This document shows positions 33,196 through 42,118 of a DNA stretch of 64,000 bases, one piece after another. Origin of the DNA: Lawsonella clevelandensis (GTDB lineage: Bacteria; Actinomycetota; Actinomycetes; Mycobacteriales; Mycobacteriaceae); assembly GCF_003241315.1 (NCBI RefSeq), contig NZ_QFOZ01000002.1, forward strand, positions 124,001 through 188,000, read 5' to 3'. A program made the position numbers and the translations under genes. Position 1 is the first letter of the stretch; each line of letters begins with the position of its first letter. Under the pieces are notes generated by a model. That model saw only the letters and a list, made by a program, of their open reading frames with translations, ran no database searches and was not told the origin of the DNA.

Positions 33196-36100
33196 ATGAG
33201 TACCGATTCTCACAGTACTAAAACCAGTGTTGGTGCCGCCTACCCAAAAAGCGATATGACGAATGGGCGCGGCACTACTAGTCCCTCTTTCCCAGAATTA
33301 GAGCAAGAAGTTCTGAAGTACTGGGAAGAACATGAGACGTTTAAAAAATCTGTTGCGCAGCGTGAGGATGCGGAAGAATACGTCTTCTATGATGGTCCTC
33401 CGTTTGCTAACGGTCTTCCGCACTACGGTCACTTGTTGACGGGGTACGTCAAGGACATTGTGCCGCGGTTCCGAACGATGATGGGCTACAAAGTTGATCG
33501 TCGCTTTGGGTGGGATACACACGGTTTGCCTGCAGAACTAGAAGCAGAAAAACAGTTGGGTATTAAGAACCATACCGAGATCGATGACATGGGTCTGGCA
33601 GAGTTTAATGCCTACTGCAAAAAGTCTGTTCTGAAATACACACAGGAGTGGAAAGACTACGTCACGCGGCAGGGACGCTGGGTAGATTTCGACAATGGTT
33701 ATAAGACTCTTGATATCGGTTATATGGAGTCTGTGCTGTGGGCCTTTAAAACTCTTTATGATAAGGGACTTATCTATAAAGGATTCCGGGTACTGCCGTA
33801 CTCCTGGGCGGAACACACACCACTATCTAACCAGGAAACTCACCTGGATGATTCCTACAAGATGCGGCAGGATCCTGCGCTAACAGTAGCTATGCCGCTT
33901 TGTATCCCCGCAGATCATCCTCTGTCTGGTACACCCTTTGATGGTGCAGCTGCCCTCATCTGGACGACGACGCCGTGGACGCTTCCCTCTAACCTGGCTA
34001 TCGCCGTGCATCCCAATGAGACTTATGTGGTGGTGGAAGTAGCAGGGGAGAAGGCACCAGCACAGTTTGCGGGAAGCCGAGTTGTTCTTGCGGAAGCACG
34101 TCTATCTGCTTATTCTCGTGAGCTCGGTAAAAAGCCAAAGGTTATGGCACGGGTTACCGGTAGCGAATTGGCGGGGCTTTCCTACACTCCGGTTTTCAAC
34201 TACTTTGCCGATAACGCCAATTCTTTCCAGATTCTGCTTGCTGATTACGTCACAATGGATTCTGGTACTGGTGTTGTCCACCAGGCTCCTGCTTTCGGCG
34301 AAGACGATATGAATACGTGCAATAAGTACGATATTCCGCTGGTTATTCCCGTTGATATGGACGGTAAATTCATTTCTGAAGTACCAGAGTATGAGGGGCT
34401 TTTAGTCTTTGACGCCAATCCTCGCATCATTAAGGACATTAAGGGATTGGGGCGAGTTTTCCGGCAGGAAACTATTGACCATTCCTATCCGCACTCGTGG
34501 CGTTCGGGAGAGCCTCTTATCTATATGGCATTGCCGAGCTGGTTTGTGGCTGTCACGAAATTCCGAGACCGTATGGTGGAGCTCAACCACGATGACATTA
34601 CGTGGATTCCCAGCCATATTCGCGACGGACAATTCGGGAAGTGGCTCTCTAATGCGCGTGACTGGAATATCAGCCGTAACCGCTACTGGGGTGCTCCTAT
34701 TCCTGTGTGGGAGTCTGATGATCCGAATTATCCGCGTACGGACGTTTACGGTTCTCTCGATGAACTAGAACGCGATTTTGGTGTGCGTCCCACCAACCTG
34801 CATCGCCCCGATATTGACCAGCTGGTACGTCCTAACCCGGATGATCCGACGGGTAAATCAATGATGCGCCGCGTCCCCGAAGTATTGGACTGCTGGTTTG
34901 AGTCAGGTTCCATGCCCTATGCGCAAGTACATTATCCGTTTGAGAATAAGGAATGGTTCGAGTCCCACTACCCGGGCGATTTCATTGTTGAATACATTGG
35001 GCAAACTCGTGGATGGTTCTATACCCTGCATGTTTTAGCGACGGCACTTTTTGATAAGCCTTCCTACAAAGCGGTTGTCGCGCACGGTATTGTGTTGGGC
35101 AATGATGGCCTCAAGATGTCCAAGTCGAAGGGCAACTATCCTAACGTCAACGAGGTTTTCGATCGTGATGGATCCGACGCCATGCGGTGGTTCCTCATGT
35201 CTTCCCCAATTCTGCGCGGCGGCAACTTGGTCGTAACAGAGCAGGGCATTCGTGACGGTGTGCGGCAGGCACTTCTACCACTGTGGAATACGTACAGTTT
35301 CTTCCAAATGTATGCGTCTGAGGAAGCAACATTCCGCACTGATAGTGCAAATGTTCTTGACCGCTACATTCTCGCCAAGTTGGCGGAAACACGTGATGTT
35401 CTCACTGAGCAGATGATGACAACGGACATCGCCAATGCCTGTGAAACGCTTCGTCTTTTCATCGACGCTCTTACGAACTGGTATGTGCGTCGGTCCCGTG
35501 CTCGTTTCTGGGAGGGGGAGGAGTCTAGTCAGGATGCTAAAGACGCCTTCGATACTCTCTACACGGTGCTCGAGGTAACGTGCCGATTGGCTGCGCCACT
35601 GCTACCGTTCGCGTCGGAGGTTATCTGGCGGGGCCTTACTGGTGGTGAATCAGTACACCTTACGGATTGGCCAGAGTCTGATCTCCTGCCGCATGATGCG
35701 GAGCTGGTAGCTGCGATGGACCGTGTGCGGGTAGTGTGCTCTACAATCTCCTCTATTCGTAAAGCGCATAAGCTACGCGTTCGCTTGCCACTACTGTCGG
35801 CGACTGTCGCGGCCCCGCACGTGGATGCACTAGCACCTTTCACCGACATCATTGCGGAAGAAATGAATTTGCGGGAGGTAAAACTTACCGATGACGTTGC
35901 GTCCTACGGTGAATTCCAACTACAAGTGAACGCTAAGGTTGCGGCGCCACGTCTGCGTGGGGATGTCCAGAAGGCTATTAAAGCCGCTAAGGCTGGCGAC
36001 TATGAGGTTCATGCAGACGGTACTGCCACAGTAGGCGGTATTGAGTTGAAGGATACAGAGTATACGCAGCGTCTAGTCGCGCAGAATCCCGATTCCACCG

Positions 36101-36414
36101 CTGCTCTTCCAGACGGTAAGGGACTCGTCATCTTGGATATGACTCTTAATGATGATCTGGAGTCTGAAGGATGGGCCAAGGACCGCATTCGTGAAATACA
36201 GGATGCTCGGCGCGCGGCTGGACTGGAAGTCTCCGACCGCATCAGCCTTACCATGGGTGTGCCCGAGAAACTACGTACCTGGGCGGAGCGGCACCGCGAT
36301 CTTATCTCTGGTGAAGTCCTGGCAGTTGACCTTACTATTACTACTCCAGAACAGGGTGGAGAGCTCGATCTGGGTGATGGTGTAACAGGCAGTCTTCATA
36401 AAGTTGCACAGTAG
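33196..36414 (+). CDS. ileS: Isoleucyl-tRNA synthetase, eukaryote-like type 2 form
   Basis: A 1072-residue class I synthetase that charges tRNA-Ile. The HIGH-equivalent is HYGH in PPFANGLPHYGHLL, the KMSKS motif is in LKMSKSKGNYP, and the editing (CP1) domain holds WTTTPWTLPSNLA and GTGVVHQAPAFGEDD. The C-terminal part resembles M. tuberculosis IleS throughout. The HYGH/long form is the type 2 class. The start is ATG 33196, ten bases after GAGGAG; in-frame ATGs back to 33088 fall inside the T-box RNA and encode no conserved sequence. A T-box controls it and a bidirectional-looking terminator at 36443 closes it. Confidence 0.97.
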   Translation: MSTDSHSTKTSVGAAYPKSDMTNGRGTTSPSFPELEQEVLKYWEEHETFKKSVAQREDAEEYVFYDGPPFANGLPHYGHLLTGYVKDIVPRFRTMMGYKVDRRFGWDTHGLPAELEAEKQLGIKNHTEIDDMGLAEFNAYCKKSVLKYTQEWKDYVTRQGRWVDFDNGYKTLDIGYMESVLWAFKTLYDKGLIYKGFRVLPYSWAEHTPLSNQETHLDDSYKMRQDPALTVAMPLCIPADHPLSGTPFDGAAALIWTTTPWTLPSNLAIAVHPNETYVVVEVAGEKAPAQFAGSRVVLAEARLSAYSRELGKKPKVMARVTGSELAGLSYTPVFNYFADNANSFQILLADYVTMDSGTGVVHQAPAFGEDDMNTCNKYDIPLVIPVDMDGKFISEVPEYEGLLVFDANPRIIKDIKGLGRVFRQETIDHSYPHSWRSGEPLIYMALPSWFVAVTKFRDRMVELNHDDITWIPSHIRDGQFGKWLSNARDWNISRNRYWGAPIPVWESDDPNYPRTDVYGSLDELERDFGVRPTNLHRPDIDQLVRPNPDDPTGKSMMRRVPEVLDCWFESGSMPYAQVHYPFENKEWFESHYPGDFIVEYIGQTRGWFYTLHVLATALFDKPSYKAVVAHGIVLGNDGLKMSKSKGNYPNVNEVFDRDGSDAMRWFLMSSPILRGGNLVVTEQGIRDGVRQALLPLWNTYSFFQMYASEEATFRTDSANVLDRYILAKLAETRDVLTEQMMTTDIANACETLRLFIDALTNWYVRRSRARFWEGEESSQDAKDAFDTLYTVLEVTCRLAAPLLPFASEVIWRGLTGGESVHLTDWPESDLLPHDAELVAAMDRVRVVCSTISSIRKAHKLRVRLPLLSATVAAPHVDALAPFTDIIAEEMNLREVKLTDDVASYGEFQLQVNAKVAAPRLRGDVQKAIKAAKAGDYEVHADGTATVGGIELKDTEYTQRLVAQNPDSTAALPDGKGLVILDMTLNDDLESEGWAKDRIREIQDARRAAGLEVSDRISLTMGVPEKLRTWAERHRDLISGEVLAVDLTITTPEQGGELDLGDGVTGSLHKVAQ

Positions 36415-36442
36415 AAACAGTAGAGGCAGTAGAGAATAATCG

Positions 36443-36494
36443 AAGGCTCCTCCCCATAGCTCACAGAATGAGGTGAGTGGGGGAGGAGCCTTTT
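36443..36494 (+). terminator. Terminator between ileS and the HdeD-like gene
   Basis: AAGGCTCCTCCCC (36443-36455) pairs with GGGGAGGAGCCTT (36480-36492), followed by TTATCTAC. The first arm begins with AA preceded by few A residues, so it works best for ileS on the plus strand, but could also stop the convergent gene. Confidence 0.85.
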
Positions 36495-36543
36495 ATCTAC
36501 CGTTTGTAGATAGTAATAGTCGTAGGGCTAGCCCATCAGGCTA

Positions 36544-37116
36544 TTAACCCATGAAGGAGACGTTTTCGCCATTCTTTGCAAGAGTTTGGCGGATAACAAT
36601 AGCGGATACCAGCATAGAAATACCCAGCAGAATGGCCATGACTCCCAGCGCCCACGCAATACCGATGAGTGAGGTGAAGGGAGAAATGATAAGTAATAAG
36701 CCAATAATTACTTGTGCAACACCACTGGTAATAACTGGCCAGCCAACACCTGCTACTGCAGTGACGCTGCCGGCACCAATATTGCCAATACCAGAAACAA
36801 GAGCAACAATACCGAAGATCAAGGCGAGAACAACACTGAAGGTGTCCGGGTTAATTGCTGCCGCAATGCCGACGATAATGCCCACTACTGAGAAAAAGAC
36901 CCCCAGACCCCAGAGTGGGGAAATTTCTTTTGTTGAGACGGACAATGCACCAAGTGCAAGAGAACCAACAATAATTCCCACAGCGCAGATAATAGTGACA
37001 ACCTTGACGGTACTATCGGGCCACGCCACTGCAACAATTCCAATCAGGAGGGCAAAAACACCTACTATTAGCCATGTACGCCACAAATCGCGGGCTGCCT
37101 TTTCCATGAATTCCAT
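36544..37116 (-). CDS. HdeD-like (DUF308) membrane protein
   Basis: A 190-residue integral membrane protein with six hydrophobic segments arranged as three pairs, Ile/Val/Gly-rich, following a short polar N-terminus (MEFMEKAARDLWRTW). The repeated pattern of a helix pair with WP or NP turns (VAWPDSTVKVV, INPDTFSVVLALIFG, ISPFTSLIGIAWALG) is typical of the HdeD/DUF308 family. HdeD is linked to acid tolerance in enterobacteria, but most members have no known role. It is transcribed alone, convergent with ileS and divergent from dinB. Confidence 0.82.
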   Translation of the reverse strand: MEFMEKAARDLWRTWLIVGVFALLIGIVAVAWPDSTVKVVTIICAVGIIVGSLALGALSVSTKEISPLWGLGVFFSVVGIIVGIAAAINPDTFSVVLALIFGIVALVSGIGNIGAGSVTAVAGVGWPVITSGVAQVIIGLLLIISPFTSLIGIAWALGVMAILLGISMLVSAIVIRQTLAKNGENVSFMG

Positions 37117-37245
37117 TTCTTCTCCAAGCTATGGTGGTCGGTGCGGCACAAAAGTACCTAACTCTCTGCTTCCAGCATATCGGTCAGTATTCCTGCTGTC
37201 CTCGAATATCCTTCGCCACTTCTTCTTTCTCTTTATGGGCAGAGT

Positions 37246-38718
37246 GTGACATACACTGGCACTGTGGACAGCAGTGCATACCATCTTTCTTCTAAGGATC
37301 TGGCGTGTCGCCAGAATAGATGGGTATTGCACTGTGACATGGATGCCTTCTTTAGCTCTGTTGAGCAGCTCACCCGCCCTACCTTGCAGGGGCGTCCTGT
37401 CCTAGTAGGGGGACGTTCAGGTCGTGGGGTAGTAGCGGGGGCATCGTATGAAGCACGTGCATTGGGATGTCATTCGGCTATGCCTATGCATCAGGCAGCC
37501 CGGCTTATTGAACCACGTGGTGTTGTTGTACCAACTCGTGGAGTGGTGTACCGCACTGTCAGCCGCCGTATATTCCGGCTACTACGAACGTATGTCCCGG
37601 TTATAGAACAGCTTTCCGTCGATGAAGCATTCCTCGAACCCGCAGAATTACATGGGTGCACGGGGGCTGACGTTCTTGAGTATTGTGAAATGCTGCGCAG
37701 CGTTGTGCGAGAAGAGATTGGGTTATCTCTTTCTTTTGGGGCGGGAAGTGGGAAGCAATACGCCAAAATTGGGTCAGGAATGGCGAAACCGGATGGTGTG
37801 CAGATTATTCCAGCATCCCTTATGAATAAAATTCTGCGTCCGCTGTCAGTACGAAAATTGTGGGGAGTGGGCCCCGTCAGCGAAAAAAAGCTGCAGAAAG
37901 AAAACATTCTTACCATTGGTGATCTAGCAGATCTCTCAGAGAAGGACGCGAAAGCATTACTAGGGTCTGCAGTGGGCCGACAATTACAAGGGCTAGCACG
38001 TGGCTTTGATAATCGCCCAGTATGCGAGCGGGCCATCGCTAAACAAATCAGTTCCGAGTCTACTTATCGGACAGATATTACTGATAAGGCCGGCATTATA
38101 GCGGCTATTGACGATAATGGTGACGATGCCCACCGGCGTCTTCTCCACGATGGGCGTGCCGCCAGAACCGTTACGGTTAAACAAAAACTGTCAGATATGA
38201 CCATCATCTCACGGTCCGCAACATTGCCCTATGCCACTACCGATATACGGACTTTACTGGCCCTCGCACACCGGCTTGCCCTTGATCCTGCCACGGTGGG
38301 AGCATGTCGTCTTGTGGGAGTTGGGTTTTCTGGGCTTACTACTGTTCAGCAGGAATCTCTTTTCCCTGGACTGGACTGGGAAGTCAATATTGAGGAAGAA
38401 CGCGACAATAGTGACGCTCAAACAGTAACTATCCCCGGTACAACGGGACAGGGAGTATATGGCTCTGAGCGTGCCTTATTACACATGCCGGACTGCCCAC
38501 GCTGGCAATCCGGCATGGACGTTATGCATCCTACGTATGGGTTTGGCTGGATACAGGGGGCGGGCCAGGGGAAAGTATCCGTCCGATTTGAAACGCGTAC
38601 TAGTGGCCCGGGGCGAGTGATGACGTTTACAGAGGAAACTGCCGACCTTACTCCGGCAGATCCACTACTCTGCCTCGACTGGCCAGAAGAAGAATTACAC
38701 CGACTACATGCAGATTAA
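37246..38718 (+). CDS. dinB: Y-family DNA polymerase IV (DinB/DinX)
   Basis: A 490-residue translesion polymerase. The palm motifs are HCDMDAFFSSVEQL and SVDEAFLEPAEL (catalytic acidic residues). VLVGGRSGRGVVAGASYEAR is in the fingers, helix-hairpin-helix motifs are around GVGPVSEKKLQ, and a little-finger domain follows to about residue 380. The last 90 residues (MPDCPRWQSGMDVMHPTYGFGWIQG region) form the extra C-terminal domain seen in actinobacterial DinX proteins. No classical beta-clamp peptide was identified by eye. The exact GTG start (37246 or 37264) is uncertain; the catalytic domain begins near residue 25. Confidence 0.9.
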   Translation: MTYTGTVDSSAYHLSSKDLACRQNRWVLHCDMDAFFSSVEQLTRPTLQGRPVLVGGRSGRGVVAGASYEARALGCHSAMPMHQAARLIEPRGVVVPTRGVVYRTVSRRIFRLLRTYVPVIEQLSVDEAFLEPAELHGCTGADVLEYCEMLRSVVREEIGLSLSFGAGSGKQYAKIGSGMAKPDGVQIIPASLMNKILRPLSVRKLWGVGPVSEKKLQKENILTIGDLADLSEKDAKALLGSAVGRQLQGLARGFDNRPVCERAIAKQISSESTYRTDITDKAGIIAAIDDNGDDAHRRLLHDGRAARTVTVKQKLSDMTIISRSATLPYATTDIRTLLALAHRLALDPATVGACRLVGVGFSGLTTVQQESLFPGLDWEVNIEEERDNSDAQTVTIPGTTGQGVYGSERALLHMPDCPRWQSGMDVMHPTYGFGWIQGAGQGKVSVRFETRTSGPGRVMTFTEETADLTPADPLLCLDWPEEELHRLHAD

Positions 38719-38753
38719 TTATGCACTGGTTCTATGCGGGTTCTAGGCATGTT

Positions 38754-39779
38754 TTATGCGTGGAGAATGTTCTTAATTTGCGCAGTGGAGTAGCCCGCTT
38801 GGAGTAGTGCAAGCAAAAGTATGCGGCACTGTGGAGCCCGTAAATTTTTGATTAAGGGGATACCTGCTGCGGCCAAATCCGCACCACCGCCAGTGCAGCC
38901 GTACAGTGCTGATACTGGCCCTAACGGTACCCGGGAGGTCACCACGAAAATAATCTCAGGATACGTTGTGCGTAACTCATGAAGAACGGTAGCAGTGGCA
39001 GCGGGAAGATTACCGCTGCCCAACGCTTCAATAATGATGGCGCGTACAGGAACAGCACCGGATGGTTCACACGCAAGACGTAAGAGGGACCCATCATCCC
39101 CGAAATCGACTGTCACAATACGCACAAGGGGAGTATTGACGGAAAGACGAGGGATCGGATGTATAGGCATGTCAACGAGCAACTCAGTTAACCCAGTGCT
39201 TGTCGCGTTTGCCGGGCAGACGGAGGCAAATGCGGTGCGCTGGTCTGTCGCTAGTTTTAACGCTCCCCACGCAGGAAGGATAGCGCCGCCAAATACTATT
39301 TTTACAGTTGACTCTGCCTGTGGATTAGTGACGTAACTCAGTGCATCAGCAAGATTCTGAGGGCCATCTGGAGTGCTGCTATCTGCGGCAAAAGTAGCCC
39401 CAGTTATGGCGAGTGGACAATGATAGTGCGCCAGTGGACATACAAGCTGTAGCCAGAGCGCTGTCGATTCTAGTGTGTCGGTGCCATGTACCACCACGAT
39501 ACCCGTTGCACCAGCGTCTAAAGCTGTAAGGACCGCATCGGTCAAACGGTCAATATCTGTGGGGAGAAGCTGGGAGGAGTCTTTGTGATAGACGTTATTC
39601 ACGTGAATAGTGGCGTTTTTCTGTACAACGAAGGGATGGTCGGAGGGCAGCGTTCGTAACAAATCCTCGCCGCTAAGAGATGGCGAGAGACCATTATTCG
39701 TGTGTTCGTGAGAAGTAGTAGAAGCAGTACTGGAGATCGTTCCACCAGTAGCTAGCACAACAATATTCGCGGTAGTCAC
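38754..39779 (-). CDS. ansA: L-asparaginase (type I/II bacterial family)
   Basis: A 341-residue asparaginase. The N-terminal nucleophile motif VLATGGTISST and the second active-site block VVHGTDTLESTALWL (TDT with the catalytic Asp/Thr) are both intact, and the C-terminal domain holds RVPLGPVSALYGCTGGGADL. It hydrolyses asparagine to aspartate and ammonia. There is no signal peptide, so it is probably cytoplasmic. The start is GTG 39779 with AAAGG a few bases upstream. It is convergent with dinB (35-base gap) and divergent from the lipoprotein gene. Confidence 0.9.
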   Translation of the reverse strand: MTTANIVVLATGGTISSTASTTSHEHTNNGLSPSLSGEDLLRTLPSDHPFVVQKNATIHVNNVYHKDSSQLLPTDIDRLTDAVLTALDAGATGIVVVHGTDTLESTALWLQLVCPLAHYHCPLAITGATFAADSSTPDGPQNLADALSYVTNPQAESTVKIVFGGAILPAWGALKLATDQRTAFASVCPANATSTGLTELLVDMPIHPIPRLSVNTPLVRIVTVDFGDDGSLLRLACEPSGAVPVRAIIIEALGSGNLPAATATVLHELRTTYPEIIFVVTSRVPLGPVSALYGCTGGGADLAAAGIPLIKNLRAPQCRILLLALLQAGYSTAQIKNILHA

Positions 39780-39911
39780 CCTTTAAGAGTGTGGGTTTTG
39801 GGAGTAAAGGTCAATAGCGACGTGCCGGCAAGTGACAACACTCCATGCGGAGAGATGACTTAAAAACGAGTAGTGTGACTGTAGAACACTAGTTGACCTT
39901 CTAGGAGCCCT

Positions 39912-40409
39912 ATGACTGCACGACGCATCGGTGCGACCCTTATCGCTGTTACAGCGGTAATGGCGTTAACTGCATGTACTACCTCAGTACCACCTGAAGT
40001 AGAGGCAAGCCGTAGTGCTGCTATGAGCTCATTAAAACGGCCGGCGATCCCCGAGCCTACCTTGCAGCAGCTACAAGCACTGTTGGACCGTGCTCTTGAT
40101 CCGAAAGTACCAACAAAAGACAAACTTGACACTGTTGAAGATGGTGAAAAATCACCAGAGCTTTTCGAGAAAATTACGCAGGCCAAGCAAGAGTCCAACG
40201 CCACTATTAAACTTTCTGGACAGATTATCCCCACTGACCCCACTACTCGCACTGTGCATGTTGAGATGTCTATTCCCGGCCAGCCTCCCCAGGGCAGTGA
40301 AGTGAAGTTTATCTACGACAAGAAGAAGTGGAAAATCTCTAAGTCGTACATGTGCAACACCATTTCTTTGCTCATGCCAGATAGCGTGCCGGCAGTGTGC
40401 AACACGTAA
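39912..40409 (+). CDS. Lipoprotein of the MTB12 (low-molecular-weight antigen) family
   Basis: A 165-residue secreted lipoprotein. A signal peptide at 1-21 ends in the lipobox LTAC with Cys22 for lipidation. The mature domain has PTLQQLQALLDRALDPKVPTKDKLDTVEDG followed by an NTF2-like alpha/beta region with VHVEMSIP and FIYDKKKWKISKSYMC. This resembles the MTB12/CFP2 family of mycobacterial secreted antigens, whose function is unknown. Cys-containing end YMCNTI...AVCNT could form a disulfide. It lies 60 bases upstream of lspA, the signal peptidase that would process it. Confidence 0.7.
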   Translation: MTARRIGATLIAVTAVMALTACTTSVPPEVEASRSAAMSSLKRPAIPEPTLQQLQALLDRALDPKVPTKDKLDTVEDGEKSPELFEKITQAKQESNATIKLSGQIIPTDPTTRTVHVEMSIPGQPPQGSEVKFIYDKKKWKISKSYMCNTISLLMPDSVPAVCNT

Positions 40410-40469
40410 TATCATTCCGTCACCCCGCCAATAGCCTCAATAATGCCCTGTAAGGAGATCTAGCGAAGA

Positions 40470-41051
40470 GTGCCCGTACCACAGAAAAAACAGTCGTCAT
40501 ACGATGCGTCCGCTGCTATTGCTGCACGTCGGGCTGCATATAAGCGGCGCACTCTTTTCTTTGCTCTCGCTGGCATTATTCTGGTTATTGATTACCTCAC
40601 AAAAGCATGGGTAGTAGCGACTATCCCGGTAGGGGAAACACATGCATCCTGGGGAAATATTCGGATTACGCATGTACTGAATTCCGGTGCGGCATTTGGA
40701 TTAGGGGAAAAGTTCACAGTTTTCATCACTATTTTCAGCATGGTGATTATCTCTGCTGTTGCTTCTGCGCTGTGGCGTACCACAAGTAATGCGTGGGCTA
40801 CTGGGCTGGCATTAATACTAGGTGGGGCTTTTGGGAATCTCTATGATCGGCTTTTCCGTCCACCTGCAGCATTTTCTGGGCACGTCATTGACTTTATTTC
40901 AGTGGGACAATTCCCTGTTTTTAATGTTGCTGACAGTGCCGTCACTATTGGTGTCGTTATTGTTCTTATCTGCTTATTGGTGGGTAAAAAGTTAACAGTG
41001 TCCCCGGCTGCAGAGAAAACCGATGCGTCGTCGCAGGTGTCTCACTTATGA
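40470..41051 (+). CDS. lspA: Lipoprotein signal peptidase (signal peptidase II)
   Basis: A 193-residue membrane aspartyl protease with four helices that cleaves lipoprotein signal peptides after lipidation. Conserved blocks: DYLTKAWVV near the first helix, RITHVLNSGAAFGLG, the first catalytic Asp region GGAFGNLYDRLFR...GHVIDFISVG, and NVADSAVTIGVV with the second catalytic Asp. The start is GTG 40470, 13 bases after AAGGAG. It overlaps rluD by four bases (ATGA), a pairing common to many bacteria. Confidence 0.95.
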   Translation: MPVPQKKQSSYDASAAIAARRAAYKRRTLFFALAGIILVIDYLTKAWVVATIPVGETHASWGNIRITHVLNSGAAFGLGEKFTVFITIFSMVIISAVASALWRTTSNAWATGLALILGGAFGNLYDRLFRPPAAFSGHVIDFISVGQFPVFNVADSAVTIGVVIVLICLLVGKKLTVSPAAEKTDASSQVSHL

Positions 41052-41974
41052 GTGATTATCGCGCAATGTCAGTGCCCGACGGCTTAGTTAATCTTCGTGC
41101 CGATGTCGCATTGTCCCGTCTTTTGGGTGTATCGCGGAGTGCTGCTGCAAATCTTGCAGAAGAAGGCCATGTGATGCTCGATGGGGTTGCTATTGGCAAG
41201 TCATTCAAAATGGTGGAGGGGTTTCTGGAAGTGACATTGCCAGATCCGCCACAGCCTCTTACTGTTGTGGCGGAACCAGTTCCCGGGATGCATGTTGTTT
41301 ATGCTGATAACGATATTGTGGTCGTGGACAAACCAGCTGGCGTAGCTGCCCATCCTTCTTTGGGGTGGACTGGCCCCACTGTTGTGGGAGGTCTTGCCGC
41401 TGCCGGATACCGGGTTACTACTTCTGGACCGCCGGAGCGAAAAGGCATTGTGCACCGTCTTGATGCGGGTACCTCAGGTCTTATGGTGGTGGCTACGTCA
41501 GAACACGCCTATAGCGTGCTGAAGCAGGCTTTTAGAGACCGGACTGTGGAAAAAACCTATCATGCCATCGTGCAGGGGTACCCGGATCCGTTGTCAGGAA
41601 CAATTGATGCTCCTATTGGCCGACACACCGGTAATGATTGGCGTTTTTGTGTACGCCCAGATGGGAAACCCTCCATCACTCACTATGACACCGTGGAAGT
41701 TTTCCGGCGGGCAACACTTCTTGACGTGCATCTAGAAACGGGGCGTACCCACCAAATACGTGTTCACTTTTCAGCTCTTCATCATCCTTGTGTGGGGGAC
41801 CCTACCTATGGTGCAGACCCCACATTGTCTGCACGGTTAGGCCTTGAGCGACAATGGCTGCATGCTAAAAAGCTAGGTTTTGTCCATCCTGCAGATGGCC
41901 GATGGGTGGAATTTGAGAGTGATTATCCAGCTGATTTAGCGCGCGCCCTGTCCATTCTTCGAGAAGAAAGCTAA
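41048..41974 (+). CDS. rluD: RluA/RluD-family 23S rRNA pseudouridine synthase
   Basis: A 308-residue pseudouridine synthase. The N-terminal S4 RNA-binding domain (RADVALSRLLGVSRSAAANLAEEGHVMLDG) is followed by the catalytic domain with HRLDAGTSGLMVVA (catalytic Asp), VEKTYHAIVQGYP, and LETGRTHQIRVHFSALHHP. RluD-type enzymes modify helix 69 of 23S rRNA; RluA/RluC specificity cannot be excluded. It follows lspA with overlapping ATGA, as in M. tuberculosis Rv1540. Confidence 0.92.
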   Translation: MSDYRAMSVPDGLVNLRADVALSRLLGVSRSAAANLAEEGHVMLDGVAIGKSFKMVEGFLEVTLPDPPQPLTVVAEPVPGMHVVYADNDIVVVDKPAGVAAHPSLGWTGPTVVGGLAAAGYRVTTSGPPERKGIVHRLDAGTSGLMVVATSEHAYSVLKQAFRDRTVEKTYHAIVQGYPDPLSGTIDAPIGRHTGNDWRFCVRPDGKPSITHYDTVEVFRRATLLDVHLETGRTHQIRVHFSALHHPCVGDPTYGADPTLSARLGLERQWLHAKKLGFVHPADGRWVEFESDYPADLARALSILREES

Positions 41975-42118
41975 AAGCGTTAGCTCGTCCACCCGGGTAC
42001 TGGCGATGTTGGACACGTCTACTAAACTAGTCACGTACTGACAGAGTAATAGCATTCTTACAACGGTAGTTGCCAGTAAATATGTAGTTAGCTGTTAAAT
42101 CCTAGATAGAGAGAGGGG

